Source of the DNA: Liolophura sinensis
Lineage: Eukaryota; Mollusca; Polyplacophora; Chitonida; Chitonidae
Assembly (NCBI RefSeq): GCF_032854445.1
Contig: NC_088306.1
Coordinates: 21,983,764-22,047,763, forward strand
DNA: 64,000 nt
Reading direction: 5' to 3'
A program made the position numbers and the translations under genes. A model generated the notes under the pieces. That model was not told the DNA's origin. It saw only the letters and a program-made list of their open reading frames with translations, and made no database searches. Below, piece after piece: positions 35,285 through 47,500 of the stretch; position 1 is the stretch's first letter; each line of letters begins with the position of its first letter.

Positions 35285-35565
35285 TCCCCTATTTTTACTA
35301 TACTATGCTACACTATATGCTATACTATACTATACTACACTTCACTACATTACACTACACTGCACTGCACTCTGCACTACACTGCACTACACTACACTAC
35401 ACTACACTACACTACACTACACTACACTACACTATACTATACTATACTGTAAGACGTGCCGTTGAGTGCGCGCTCTGCATAGTATAGTATAGCATAGTAC
35501 AGCATAGCACAGTATAGCATAGCTTAGCATAGCATAGCATAGCATAGCATAGCATAGTCGAAGGG
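35285..35565. repeat. Simple repeats: (actac)n/(actat)n then (catag)n
   Basis: 35285-35450 is built of five-base words actac, actat and actgc. 35475-35560 is built of catag words on the same strand. Frames through it are repeat artefacts. Confidence 0.9.
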
Positions 35566-35921
35566 CCGTCTCCTTCCACTGTATAAATGGTATATGCGTT
35601 ATCTCCCCTTACCATATTGTTAGCAGCCCATGAGGGCGCCACTAGTCAGCACTGACACTGACCATAGACCAACTCATCCAGACATCGTGGTGTTAAAGCA
35701 GCGATTTACTGTTAGATGTATGCTGACCACACGGCAAGGATGGGGAAGCAAATGGTGTGCCCGTGAACAATGACCTCTATAACCAGGTGACATTACAGCG
35801 TGAAGTCACTGTTTTCTTTCTGCTACAATTGTCCCTTGAATACAGCAATTCAAACGGAGAAATGGACTTTGTCTTTTAATTAAGGCATCCACGGTGTTTA
35901 ATGTAGCCCAACCCGGTTACA

Positions 35922-36300
35922 ATAGCATAGCATAGAGTAGCCTAGCCTAGCCTAGCCTAGCCTAGCACAGCACAGCACAGTACAATAAGTACAGTACAGT
36001 ACAGTACAGTTCAGTACAGTACAGTACAGTACAGTTCAGTTCAGTGCAGTATAGTATAGAATAGTACAGCGTAGTGTAGAGTATAGTAGAGTATAGAGTG
36101 TAGTATTGTATATTGTAGTGTAGTGTAGTATAGAGTGGAGCAGAGTATAGTATAGAAAAGTAGAGTAGAATATAGTATAGTAGAATAGAGTAGAGTAGAA
36201 TAAAGAGTAGAGTAGAGAATTGAGTAGAAAGTAGAGTAGGTAGAGAGTAGAGTAGAGTAGGTAGAGTAGAGCAAAGGACAGTAGTGTAGAGTATACAAGG
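35922..36300. repeat. Simple repeats: (catag), (cctag), (cagta) and (tagag) runs
   Basis: A long run of related pentanucleotides (catag to cctag to cagta to gtatag to tagag) up to the left edge of the virus-derived cluster. Minus-strand frames across it are low-complexity artefacts. Confidence 0.9.
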
Positions 36301-36307
36301 ACTGAAT

Positions 36308-36700
36308 GTGAGTCGTATCCGCATGCCTCCATCGATGTCACCTCACGGAACCAGAAAAAAAGTACGTCAAGCCGTGTACGGTCCGCCCACCGCCAAACGG
36401 CTGACGTACCGTTACCGCACTGGCGATCCCGTGGTATTGTTAAAGTCAAAGACAAATTCGAAAAATCATAAATCCCTAATTGGAGCACGCAAATGTTCCA
36501 CGTCGTAAGCACCCACTCCCTTCAACACGTCTCCTACGCACTGGAGAGCTTTAACGGGGAATGGTTTGCTGGGACGGTTTACCAGACAGATATGCAACCG
36601 GGTGGAGAAGACCTTAAAGACAGAACGCCGCCAAGGAAAACCGTACTATTTGGTAAAGGGGATGGACTATTCACCCAGCTACAGTTCTTGAGTGCCGGCC
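36308..36700 (+). pseudogene. Integrase C-terminal remnant (SH3-like and chromodomain-like)
   Basis: Two overlapping frames (36308-36508 and 36493 onward) carry in order an SH3-like start (YRYRTGDPVVLLK), a second part (NGEWFAGTVYQTDMQ) and a weak chromodomain-like end. This resembles the C-terminal half of Polinton/retroviral-type integrases. The change of frame between the two parts and the absence of the catalytic DDE core show that it is a remnant. Confidence 0.5.
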
Positions 36701-36727
36701 TCGGACGTCAAACATATTTAACAACCG

Positions 36728-37320
36728 ATGGTGACGGAACGCCTGACACTTCCCATCCATCTGCCTCAATGGATGGAGCAGTGCATTCCAGGCATGTGCG
36801 AGAACAAAGGCACCCTGGCAGCCGTGCTCGGACTTCTCCTGTACATGGGAGTCTTGGTAGGTGGGTTGGCCGCAGAACTCAACATTCAGCTCTTCGAAGA
36901 TCAGTCATTCGTTTTCTATAAGGTCAATTGAATAAGACGCTCCGTTGGCCGTTGGAAGACTTCTCCCCCTCCGCCAAGGGACATCTCGAGTCAACATTAC
37001 ACTGCCGACCTGGGGGAGAACATTTCGTTCTCACAGCTACCCACAGCATTTACCGGCGAATGCGACATGGCAACACGCGAACCCACGACTCACCGGTCGA
37101 ATTTGACGGGACCTTCCTGTTCACCCAAACCACGAGACCGACACCGACAAGAGCTCCCTAACACGACGAGGACGACCTCGGCACCGATCACGGTTTCCAC
37201 ACCCGCCTCTTCCCAGCTCAACTCGGCGCGGAGCATCCCGTCTACCTCGCCATGCACAGTGGCATCACACACTGTACCCCATCCTCACCCGTACGAAATA
37301 ATCTAACTCAGATTCTCGGA
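36728..37320 (+). pseudogene. Decayed late gene of the virus-like element
   Basis: Short frames with viral-element composition (TLPIHLPQW at the start, NIQLFEDQSFVFYK, HPVYLAMHSG further on) in shifting frames. The position between integrase and ATPase suggests a structural protein, possibly penton-like, but the identity is uncertain. Confidence 0.35.
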
Positions 37321-37439
37321 TGATGGATACACGATGGAGGCACCCATTTACCTGCATTCGTCTTTGTAAAACGACTGATGGAGCAGCCCTCATCTACCCA
37401 CCCCCTCAGCGCGTCGTCTGATGCTACGGGGAATGGCAT

Positions 37440-37662
37440 CTAATTTGAATTTAAAGTTCAATTTGAAAAAGGCGTGCCCGGTCCATCATCGTTCGACCTT
37501 GGGGAGTGGATGTTAGTCGTCGTGGACGATTTGATGGCCCAAGCTGACGAGCACGTGACAAAGCCCTTCACCAAAGGCCGCCACCACTGCAATATCAGCG
37601 TCGTGTACATTGTGCAGAACTTGTTCAACAAAACGAAAGATCATCGCACCATTTTACTTTGA
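37440..37662 (+). pseudogene. DNA packaging ATPase (FtsK/HerA type) remnant
   Basis: The frame encodes a Walker B-like strand LVVVDDLM followed by a TKGRHHCNISVVYIVQN stretch. This is the characteristic Walker B to sensor region of Polinton and adintovirus packaging ATPases. The Walker A part upstream is missing or unreadable, and the frame stops early at 37662. In intact relatives the enzyme drives genome packaging into the capsid; this copy cannot. Confidence 0.7.
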
Positions 37663-37689
37663 ACGCGAGGATAACACGATGTTCTTTAA

Positions 37690-38340
37690 ATATAAGCGTC
37701 ATGTCCGACATTCATATACAATTCGTTGTCCGTAAAGGGCGTTCCAAGTCGATAATCGCAAGATCCATTTCCAAAATAACGTTTAACACTAGCTCCCAAA
37801 GACAAAGGTATGTAAGAAATTATACAAATAGGAAATAAAGCCGGTAACACACAAGAGAGAACCTCAAATTCGTAGTCCATGAATGAGTTCCAGGTCAAAT
37901 AACAATTAAACAAGGTATCTCAGTCGCGCTTTGATTGCAACTGTTCATAAAGGCATCATGCCGATGTAATGAGCACGGCTGCCTTTGAAGGCCCCTAGCC
38001 CCAGGTTAAGTGCTATTAGATACAGTTCGAAAATGACGAGCGTTACAGACCTTAACCGAGCAGATTGTGATTCAAAAGTAACGGACGATTACGTCTTTGC
38101 CGTTAATATGTAAGGATCTCATACTACAAGAGGAGCCATCTATGATGTTACACATAATAAGCTGGTCTGTATAAAAGCTGTCTACAAGATAGACGGTTAC
38201 GCTCAGCAACCTGCGCCATCTATGTTGTTAAATACCATGTACGCGATAGATATGTACATGAGGATAACAGCGCCATCTATGTGGTTGATCACATAGACGC
38301 CTACTTGCTGAAGTCATAAAACCTCGCACGTCAACACCCG
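37690..38340. repeat. Insertion-like non-coding stretch inside the element (family F)
   Basis: AT-rich DNA separating the ATPase from later genes. About 37735-37840 resembles 51260-51400 (gataatcgcaagatccatttcc and downstream words), so part of it is a dispersed repeat that landed in the element. 38130-38290 has three gcgccatctatg-type words. Confidence 0.45.
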
Positions 38341-38342
38341 CG

Positions 38343-38720
38343 ATGTTACCCAGGTTACAACGATACAGTGGTATCAACACACCCTTCAACGGCACCGTGC
38401 GTTTCAAGATCAATACCAAGTCCCGAAGGACCCTGGTCCAAACGAGCCAGCCCGCAGCCAAGTCCACCGCTCACTTGAGCAAAGGGGAGATTTTAGAGAG
38501 CGTTCCCATCACTTTACGGCCGAAGGATGTCCTGCAGTTCCAACACGTCAAACAAAGTCCTTCTTTCGGGTGACGGGCCGCGGAGAACTTACCGTCCATG
38601 GAAAGACCATCCCCGACAGTAACATGATGGACTTCGTGAACGACGCGACTTGCGTGAAAGATAACAGTTCCAACCCAGGGGTGGCACTTCGGCCAAAAAA
38701 GTCCTCCACACCACGTTCTC
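38343..38720 (+). pseudogene. Late gene remnant of the virus-like element
   Basis: Frames 38343-38573 and 38570-38720 read in succession, with a frame change at about 38572. The second contains RGELTVHGKTIPDSN, a motif I associate with an uncharacterised conserved protein of Polinton-like elements. The function is unknown. Confidence 0.4.
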
Positions 38721-38844
38721 TGCCCACCCGGTCTCGGTTACCCAACATCACCATCACCATTACCACCGCCACTACCACACCACGCAGATTCACGAGGCGA
38801 CAACAGCGGTGGCCCGGACTGCGTCAGTCTCCAGCCCTTGTGCC

Positions 38845-39090
38845 TGGTTCAACGTTTGACAAGACGAAGTGTGGTATGTCATAGACTCCAAAGACGACCC
38901 ACACCGCGCTAAACATAAGTTAACCTTGCCGGAAGGTGATTACCCCTCGCCAAACGCGCTCACTAAGGCTCTGACAGGATTGTTGACCGACACGAACATC
39001 GGCTTGCTCAAGTCCCACGACGGTGATTTGACGTTCAGTTTTGGTAAAGTGGTGTTGACCCTTCAGCGGCGTACCTTACCTTTGCAATGA
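38845..39090 (+). pseudogene. Penton-like capsid protein remnant
   Basis: The frame includes WYVIDSKDD, then KLTLPEGDYPSPNALTKAL, a strand/turn/helix pattern typical of the small jelly-roll (penton-like) proteins of adintoviruses and Polintons. It ends at a TGA that overlaps the ATG of the next gene (39087), a compact arrangement typical of viral late genes. Confidence 0.45.
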
Positions 39091-39361
39091 TCTTGTTGAA
39101 TCAGTACGCGTGTTGTTCTCAGCCCTACTTAGACTATTACACCATTCAAACTGTCGGAGGCGGGTTACCCGTGTTTTAGGGGTGCAGCCATACAGCGAGC
39201 GCACGGTTTCCTGAGCAGTCTCGCCAAAACAGCACAGCCCTTGGTCACGACTGCCGTGCGGGTGTTGGGAAAGACCACATTACATACCGGACTGAAAGAT
39301 ATGGACAAAGTGAAGGGTGGAACATCGGTGAAGCGCGCCTTGAAACGACGTGTTCTCGAGT
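39087..39361 (+). pseudogene. pX-like minor capsid/membrane-active protein, frameshifted
   Basis: A first part from the ATG at 39087 ends in VGGGLPVF. A second part, one base out of frame, starts at 39178 and contains IQRAHGFLSSLAK and a TAVRVLGKTTLHTGL stretch, ending at a stop near 39361. The Gly-rich start followed by an amphipathic Leu/Gly segment is typical of the small protein encoded just before the major capsid gene in adintovirus-like elements. One extra T in the TTTT run at 39174-39177 breaks the frame. Confidence 0.6.
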
Positions 39362-39372
39362 GAGTCGGACAG

Positions 39373-40125
39373 ATGTTGGTCAAAGCCGGTCGGTTTGATA
39401 ACCACTTGGCGGGGGTGAAGCTTATAAAAATCCCTGCTGATACCAGCGTCTGGGATGCCCACAGCCCTATCGCCATCGACGTGGGACCTGTGGAATTTCT
39501 CATCATCAATGCGGACGGAGATACTTTCTTGGACTTGGCCAACACCATGATGTACGTGAACGCAAAACTCGTCGACTGTGATGGAGAGGTCTTGGACGCC
39601 GGCACGAGCTTATGTCTGATCAACCTGAGGCGGCACTTGCTGTGGCAACAGGTCGACGTCTCCCTGAATGACAAACGCATCACCGTTTCCACCAACATGT
39701 ACCCGTACCTCGCCTATCTGAAGACGTTCTTGTCTTACGGCGCGGAGACCAAGAATTCCCAGCTGTCCGCAGCCTTGTGCTATACGGAAGCTGCCAGGGC
39801 ATTTGGCAGGATGGATGAGAGCAACACTGGATTTTTCAAACGACTACAGCTCACCGCTGAAAGTCGGTTGGTAGACATGCTTGGGCGCCTTTATTGCGAC
39901 ATGTTCCTGCAACGCCGTCACCTGCTCAACAAGGTGACCGTCCGCACCCCACTCACACCGTCCAAGGACGCGTTTGCCGTGATGTCCGGTGAAGGCAACC
40001 CTGACTACAAGACCCGCTTTGAGGAGGTGCTGGTGTTCCACTGGGGCATTTGAAAGCGTTGGACAAAGCCTCTGCCAAGTACCCAACCGGACGCGTGCTG
40101 ACCAAGTACAGCACCGCACCATGAC
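39373..40125 (+). pseudogene. Major capsid protein (hexon-like, F54H12.2-like family), truncated
   Basis: 226 codons are open from 39373 to 40053. They contain LDLANTMMYVNAKLV, a NLRRHLLWQQVDVSLND stretch, STNMYPYLAYL and FLSYGAETKNSQLSAAL, the order seen in the double-jelly-roll capsid proteins annotated in many invertebrates as 'F54H12.2-like'. The frame is lost at about 40047; a further piece (KYPTGRVLTKYSTAP) continues in another frame to about 40125, where the homology ends. Roughly the second half of the usual protein is missing. Confidence 0.7.
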
Positions 40126-40133
40126 ACGCCACA

Positions 40134-40390
40134 TAAACTATATTACACTGCACTATACTTATACTGTACTATACTACACCGGTGAAGTACAACAGAGTGC
40201 ATTGTAACGCACTGTAGTGTTGTGCATTGTGTAGCGTAGTGTAGTCTGTGATGTTATATTGTACTGTGTTATGCAGTTTTATCAGCTATTCAGTACACTG
40301 CATCATATAGTACAGTATTACTATAGCATAATATAGTATAGTATGCTGTATGGTATAGTATACTGTGTAGTATGGTATATTGTTTGTTAC
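40134..40390. repeat. Simple-repeat-like flank on the right of the virus-like element
   Basis: Words such as actatact, gtagtgta, atagtata and gtatagtata dominate, like the left flank at 35285-36300. Confidence 0.7.
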
Positions 40391-40867
40391 TATTTGTTAT
40401 TTGTTACAATATACTTTTATGTTTTGTAAGATGCGGACAAGGAGACGTAATCCTTTGGGATTACAGAACGTGGCTTGGTGCATGGAGTTGTATATGCACT
40501 TTTTGTGGACCTCTTTTGTATATTTTTTATATATATATATATTTTTTGTGAATTACCTCTCTATATATAATGTGCGCGAGACATGCACCAACTGTAAAGC
40601 TGATCAGCGATGGCGTTATTGAGATGTATGTCATGTAAGAACTAAATGGCTCCCGTTGTAATATACACCGAATTCATGTATATGACAAATGTTGTTAATA
40701 CCGCATGTCTCCATGGAGACGCGGAGATATTACTAAAGTATTGGCCATATATTAATGCAAAAGCATGCATACACTAACCAGGTGACTTGAAAGCCTTATA
40801 GGGCTTGTCAAGGCCTGAGCAAGTCTTTCAGCGCGACAGAATTTGGCACTATTTAATTAAGGCCGGA

Positions 40868-41112
40868 ACTGATTTATTTATTTTATTGGTGTTTTTTTAA
40901 AGAATATTTCACTTATACGACGACATCCACTGTTATGGTGGGAGGCAACCTGACAGTGCCCGGCTCTAACCCACTACTACAGCAGGTTGCTGACAGATCT
41001 TCCCACTTACGTCTAGCCAGCATGAGCTAGACTTGAACTCATAGAGACTACGTCGGAGAGAGGCTCCAAGGTCATTTGTTCCGCGCTGCCACGCTAACCC
41101 CCTCTCCCCCGG
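40868..41112 (-). repeat. SINE family A, diverged, near full length
   Basis: Tail junction, 'agaatatttcacttatacga' core, body and tRNA-like head are all present, with many substitutions and one small deletion. Confidence 0.8.
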
Positions 41113-42049
41113 CACTAAGGCCTCACGCACCGAGATTGAACCCCGGCCACGTTTGTCCTACCGACTGACTCACAGAGAGTTAACGACTCGGTCATTATCT
41201 GATCACAGCCCACATACTTGTCTGATAACACAGATATACATGTATGGGAATATCTTATAATATCCGTGGGAGACTTCATCTGCATAAACTACAGGAGGGG
41301 TAAATTAATGGTGAAGCGCACCAAAAATGTTTTCTCGAATGTTTTCGGTTGAAGTAAATTCTAATTTTTAAGTATTTGTTGGATCTGTTTATGCTTCTGG
41401 TTATATATACATGGAAACTAAGATCATATCTCAGTGACTTTTGTTTTTATTCCAAGAATCCTTACTATTTCCTTATCTAGCCCTTATTAACTTTGTAGAT
41501 GCTGCTGTAGAAGGAATTCTGTCTAATTGAATAGCCTGTAGGCCTATTGCCTGAAATTCTTATACGCACGTGTTCACAGCTGTTTGTATTCGTAATTAAA
41601 CGTATTTTTTGTGTGCATATACATTTTTTGTTTAATTTCCTTAACTGAGAAAACCCCTTTTCAGAGAAAGAAAACTTCAAATAAAGTGGCATAATTAGTA
41701 AAAAGCAATTAATTGTTTTAAGTTTGCTTTCCTGGAACTTAATATCAAAAGGGCTGTCAATAGCAGTGTATGAAGATTTTTATATCAGGTAGGCATAAAG
41801 AATCACATGATGTATACTGAAGGATTTGTTGGACATATCTTGGTAAATAGTTCCAACCGTGCTCAGTTTTAACATCTTAACATGTGTTGAGGATATGTTG
41901 TAGTATAGTGTGATCATTTCAAATATTGAAAGAACTACTGTTTAATCTTTAAATATTCATTACTTTACCTTTACATTAAATGAAATAAATGATTAGGGTT
42001 TTACGTCGTACCCGTCTACATTAATGTTGGTATTCACTGCTCAGTGCTA

Positions 42050-42690
42050 TTTTGTATTTTGCATGTGGAGCGTCTTTTCCCCGTGTCATAGGCCAAATAT
42101 TGCTTGTAGCGTCTTGTTCGATGTTCCTCCGGATCCATGTCATTGGCCAAGTTTTGGCTGGAGTGTGTTTTCCCGTGTCATGCGTCAAATATGGGTGGAG
42201 TTTCATGTCAGGTGTCATGGGCTTAGTATTGGCTGGACGTCTTACCCCATGTCATTTGCCAGGTATTGGGTGGAGCGTCGTGTCCGGTGTCAACGGCCAA
42301 GTATTGGGTGGAGCGTCGTGTACGTTGTCGCGGGCCAAGTATTGGGTGGAGCGTCGTGTCCGGTGCCAATGGCCAAATATTGGGTGGAGTTTCATGTCAG
42401 GTGTCATGGGCTTAGTATTGGCTGGACGCCTTGCCCCATGTCATTTGCCAGGTATCGGGTGGGGCATCTTGTCCGGTGTTAAGGGCCGAGTATTGGGTGG
42501 AGTTTCATGTCAGGTGTCATAGGTCAAGTATTGGGTGGAGTTTCATGCTCTGAGTCATGGCCCATTTATTTGCTGAAGTGTTTTGACCAAGGGCCAAATA
42601 CTGGCTGGGGGATCTGGTGTCACACGTCATGTGTAGGTTTGGTGTCGTGTCTGGTGGCACAGGTCAAGTACTGGTTGGAGTGTCATGTCT
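42050..42690. repeat. Minisatellite, about 36-bp unit
   Basis: Units like 'ggccaagtattgggtggagc' plus gtcgtgtccggtgtca. A longer block (about 42196-42275 and 42386-42460) is repeated, giving higher-order structure. All three plus frames stay open for long stretches because the unit lacks stops; this is not evidence of coding. Confidence 0.9.
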
Positions 42691-43164
42691 GGTTTATTTC
42701 CCCACGACGTTTTATTAAGGATGCACATGCAATATATGCTATATTATTCACACCGTCGTAGACACCGTCGTTATTAGGCTGAAATCGTGACTTTTGAAAA
42801 CGACGTAAAATTAAACTAATAAAAAAACAAAAAACACCCCAGTTAACCAGGATACTGACTCCGTTATGCCGTAACCCCAGGCCATTTTTACACTCTGGCA
42901 CATAAAAAAGAACACTTCCCTCTTGAAATATATGTCTGTTTTAATGATGTTTTCGTCATGATAAATTACCCGCGATATTGCTTAAGGGCGAGCATTCTTC
43001 GTGTGTACTCGCAACGAAGTAAAGGGGTAAAAGTATCTTTACGTTTTTATTTTTCATTGCGTTACCATCTGTGTTTTGATATACATGTAGCCTTGGCGAC
43101 GAATACATGAGACGTCGTATATGTACCGATATGTAAACAAAATCGTGATTACCGCAACTAACGT

Positions 43165-43320
43165 GTGCGTATCTGTACGTCAGACGTGTGAATGTTCGCT
43201 AGTTACTTGTCAAAGGCCGGTTGATTACTCCGAGCACATCGATTTCCTCTAGCCACCAAACAGGCGAACATAGAAGTGAAAAATTCTTTAGTATGGCATT
43301 AAACAACAATCAAATGAACG
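43165..43320 (+). repeat. Dispersed repeat (family C)
   Basis: Shares 'agtgaaaaattctttagtat' followed by ggcattaaacaacaat, and the upstream order of words (gtacgtca, acttgtcaaagg, gatttcctct), with 848-1000. Confidence 0.55.
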
Positions 43321-44182
43321 TATAAATATTTCCATCTGCATGATTACCGATTCCTTTGTAGTATATAGGAAACTTGTCTACTGTTTGTATTAAGTCAGTA
43401 AAAATGTACACCAGTTGGTCCGCAAGTATATGAAATGAAGTCCTCCCCATAGAAGCAATCGATTCCGGGATTTTAAGTCAACATGACTTTTTTCCAAGGG
43501 CCACATAAATCCCTATTTTAATACAAATGGTCACTTTTAAGCCCTAATTCTGATATTGAGTCTATGAATGGGACACCATCGCATCACGCCAGGAACACAA
43601 AACATATCCTGAACAACAAAGCTGTCAGCAAAATCAGCGGGACCTGGATGGAACTCACGACCAGACCTATCCAGGGTTAGTCATCTATCGGGACAACCCT
43701 TAAGGCAGTCATCCATCGTCAATTCCATTGTATACAATATCAAAAAATGTCATAAAAACAAGGCCACAAGTGATATATGTGAAAGAGTTTTTGTTTAATG
43801 TACCATAAAAGCGGACATCTACTTACAGCCAATCATACTTACATTTTGTTCTGTGTAATATTCTCACCACTGATAATCATAACCCGAACATATTAACTTG
43901 AAACGATTCGACATGATGATTTTGAGTTCCATAAAAATAATTTTTAAAACTCGTAACAAATTAAGTGGTTTTATGATAATACAGAAAAATGCCGTAATGA
44001 TAATTTGTCTCACAAATTTCTATCATTCCAAGTAAACAGTGACAACATTTTATTCGCACGATGTCCATATCAATTTGCATGATGGTCTTCACCTTGTAGC
44101 TAGTCTTTAGAAAAGTACACCGTTTAATGACATATGTAGGCCTATGTGTGTAACGTGTGATACACACACTTGAATCATTTTC

Positions 44183-44183
<1 letters not shown>

Positions 44184-44223
<40 letters not shown>
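44184..44223. repeat. (TA)n microsatellite
   Basis: About 20 uninterrupted TA dinucleotides. Confidence 0.95.
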
Positions 44224-44227
<4 letters not shown>

Positions 44228-44509
44228 TTCCTTTTTTAAACATATATACAAATCAAAATTCTCAGATACTAATTACATGAAGTACATAATTCATATTACA
44301 TATTCTTTAGATCTGATCGGGTAAATTAACACGTAATTACAGTCTCAGACATCATATAAATCTAGGTCATTTTTTCTTCACCAAACACCACGTATTTACA
44401 TATTATATTTATATCAAGGCGTATTCTTATGGTTTGCATTTTTTAAATTCATCAGCTGTATATACGTATAAAAATAAACATATGCATAAACTAGTACCCA
44501 TGTATCATC

Positions 44510-47500
44510 TCACTCCAAGGCAGCCCCAGCGGTCATATTTCCCAGAAAAAGCACATCGAAACTTGCAGCAAACTTACGCTGTCTGCGAAAATGATAATTA
44601 GTAGCATTTGTGTTGGAGATTCTAGTAAGTCCAGTGATCATGACATCACGTTTAAAACAACGAACAAGTGTGACATCACAAAAGAGGAGAGATTCCACTG
44701 GTTGACAGATCCGGCTACTTCGTGAGAGTGAGGCCCGGTTAAAACAACAACAACAACAACAACACAGAAAAGAAAAGGCCACAGCAACAATCCACAAAGA
44801 TACGACAAAAGGTGCAGTGGGTTATGCATTATGTTTTTCTCGACGATCTCTGACAGTTCAAGTGCAGTATAACCTAACGACGTTTGACAATCTTTGAAAC
44901 AGTCAAATGTGAGTCAAATGTTGAAACTAATCTGTAAGACATGTCAGATGTGGATATTGGTATTAGGCCTACTGTGTTTGATCGTTTCCAAGACAGTTCT
45001 GCGAGACTGTTGCTAGAAATGATTCTTAGTAACTACCAAAATGATGCCGTTAAATGACAATACTTGACAATCTCGGAGACAATCTAATGACTTATTTCTA
45101 AGAGATTTATTTTAGATAAAAGTTAACAAATGATACATGCCTGGCCAAAACAAATACAGTTACATGATAACGTTTGGCAATACCAGAAACAATCTAATGA
45201 GTCAAAAGTTTACAAAAGATCAGACGGCCAGTGAATCCAGTAAATGGACAACATTTTATAATCTAATGACAAAAGTTGACAAATAATCAGTAAGCAAAAA
45301 TAGTTACATGATAACTTTTGCTAATCTGTGAGAAAGACAACTGAGCACGTTGTACGAGGCAGTCGCAAACTGCACCTAGCGCAATTTCCATAGAGTGAAA
45401 AGATTCGTCACCTTTATAAATGCGCTGGTGGCAACGTTGCAACCGCTTTGCAGAACGGGACCCGGAATCGAGGCCAACGACTGACTTTGTAATAGGTGCC
45501 AAAGTAAATTCAGCTGCACAGATATCTGCACTTAAACTCTCAGGTTAATTTATACAAATACTATTAAAAATCATATCACTGCATAATACGACGGGTTTCA
45601 CACTGAAAGGCTTTTGAGGCTTTCCTCCTTTTTTTAGGCTCTAGGTTTTCACCGTCTCGATATTTGAGGAACCGTTTGAAGTAGCTAGGATTCTCACTTC
45701 CGCGTGGCTCCGACACTAGAGGGCTTCTCTTCGATCTGCAAAAGACCAAATTGTAGAGATCATATAATTAGAATAGATTTACTTATTAATTTATTTCATT
45801 ATCTGAATTTTTTCACCTGGAGAGCTGTCAGGTTTGTGGGTTGCAGAGTCAGGGGTGTCCAGAGAGCCTGGGATAAACCCACGACCTTTGACCTGGTACC
45901 TGACAAACCTCTTTATATTTAAAAAAAGCACCAAATAGGCAATCTTATTGATGCACACACCATGTACTGATAGTGTTGATGTCAGTATACTGAAAATGGG
46001 GTGTCATAAATGGTTTGTCGGGCATGATGTTCCCGTGAGCGGGCACTATGACCAGTTAAAAAATGACAGTGGACACCGCCTAGACCGACTTTTTTTATAC
46101 TCTAAAAACTAATGCGTAATAGTTAATATAATATATATTTTCTAAGAGAGGCTAGACTATGCTACTGTAGCATGAAAATACATAAAATTATTCTGTTGGA
46201 ATAACAGTACGAAATGCGCCATTTATGATTAACGTATCAGTGTGTTGCAATAACACAAAATTAATCTAGTCTACCATGATTAAAACAACATACTACTCTG
46301 TCAGTTTATTAGATTCGTTTTTGCAGTGTGTATGCTCCCCGTTGGTATCTGCCTGACGTACTAGGAACATACGCTACATGGATTTCTCATTCTTAGGGAT
46401 AGCTAATATGGATTGTAGTTCTCCACGACTACGGTGACACGCTCAACCTATAGTTTTAAACTGACCACAAGAGAAGCCGAAATGTTTTGTAATTCTGATA
46501 ATATTCTAACAAATATCTTAAGTATTTTCTGGATATATAATGAAGTTTGTATTCCAAAAAGATTGATTTTTTTTTTGCCACACACTATATGACATACAAT
46601 ACTCACTGTCGTCGTCTGTACAAGAGTACGGCAGCGATGACACCAACAGCAATCACGACCACCAGAACGATCGGCACGGCAATGGCCGCTGCGTTTGGAC
46701 CGCTATCCTCCTTAGACGACGCCAAGCGATCGTTTGTAGACACGTTGATGTTGTTTGTGGTTCCTGAGCTGCTAGGGATGGGCTTGGTGGTAATGGGCTT
46801 GGTGGGAATGAACGGGTTCACTGTGGTCGTACCGGAACCTCCAGGGGGCTTTGGTAATAGGTCAGCTGTTAAACAAAATAAATCCAAGTCATAAACCCCA
46901 CTAGGTTCGTTAGTTTTACTGTGCAGTAAGCCATATAGTCTCCATATAGGAAATTGCCTGTCGGAGACATAGATTGAATCCATTTCTCGCGTGACCTAGA
47001 GATTAAATGGTAAGCAGTTGCACCTTTCCGCCAGAGTTAGCTCCCATGAATTCTAATCTGATGATCGCTGTTAACTTACTTATTTCATTCGCCTTGCATC
47101 TCTCCCTCATCATGCAGATGTGCTAACTACTTCTCTTTGCACGAATCCGTCCCAATTTCTTACTTGTCCCTTTTTTTTTGTTCTTTGGTATTTTTTGTTG
47201 AGCGTTGTTAGTGGAAATTAGTTTTTCAATTATTGACCTGTAACGTGCACTGTGTTTAACGGCTGCGTGTTTCCTCTCTTAATTCTGGTGGCTATAAATA
47301 ACTGACGGTGGTTACAGATTAATTTTCGGTGGTTCCAGTTTACATTTACTTACAGTGGTGACAGATTACTTATTGTCGTTACAGATTACTCAGGGTCGTT
47401 ACTTTGGTTCTAGATTATTTACACTGGTTTTAAATTACTTATGGTGGTTATTGATTACTTATGGTTGTAATAGATTGCTCTCGGTGGTTATAGATTGCTC

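Larger units (their letters stand above)
36308..40125 (+). mobile_element. Decayed partial Polinton/adintovirus-like element
   Basis: A set of broken plus-strand genes in an order known from Maverick/Polinton transposons and adintoviruses: integrase C-terminal part, a decayed structural gene, packaging ATPase, a further late gene, penton-like protein, pX-like protein and major capsid protein. No protein-primed DNA polymerase B, protease, or terminal inverted repeats were seen. Frameshifts and stops interrupt most genes, and the capsid gene is cut off at its 3' side by simple repeats. GC content is higher than in the flanks. It is an inactive insertion. Confidence 0.72.
42700..44500. other. 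Intergenic, no gene seen
   Basis: AT-rich. Contains a diverged family C repeat (43165-43320) and a (TA)n microsatellite (44184-44223). It lies downstream of the 3' end of the minus-strand receptor gene. Confidence 0.5.

Noticed and set aside
35101-36324. Frames rich in Tyr/Thr/Leu on both strands
   Set aside because: They are translations of pentanucleotide repeats.
42024-42522. Two plus-strand frames of about 150 codons
   Set aside because: They run through a 36-bp minisatellite without stops in any plus frame. No start context, domain or splice site supports coding.
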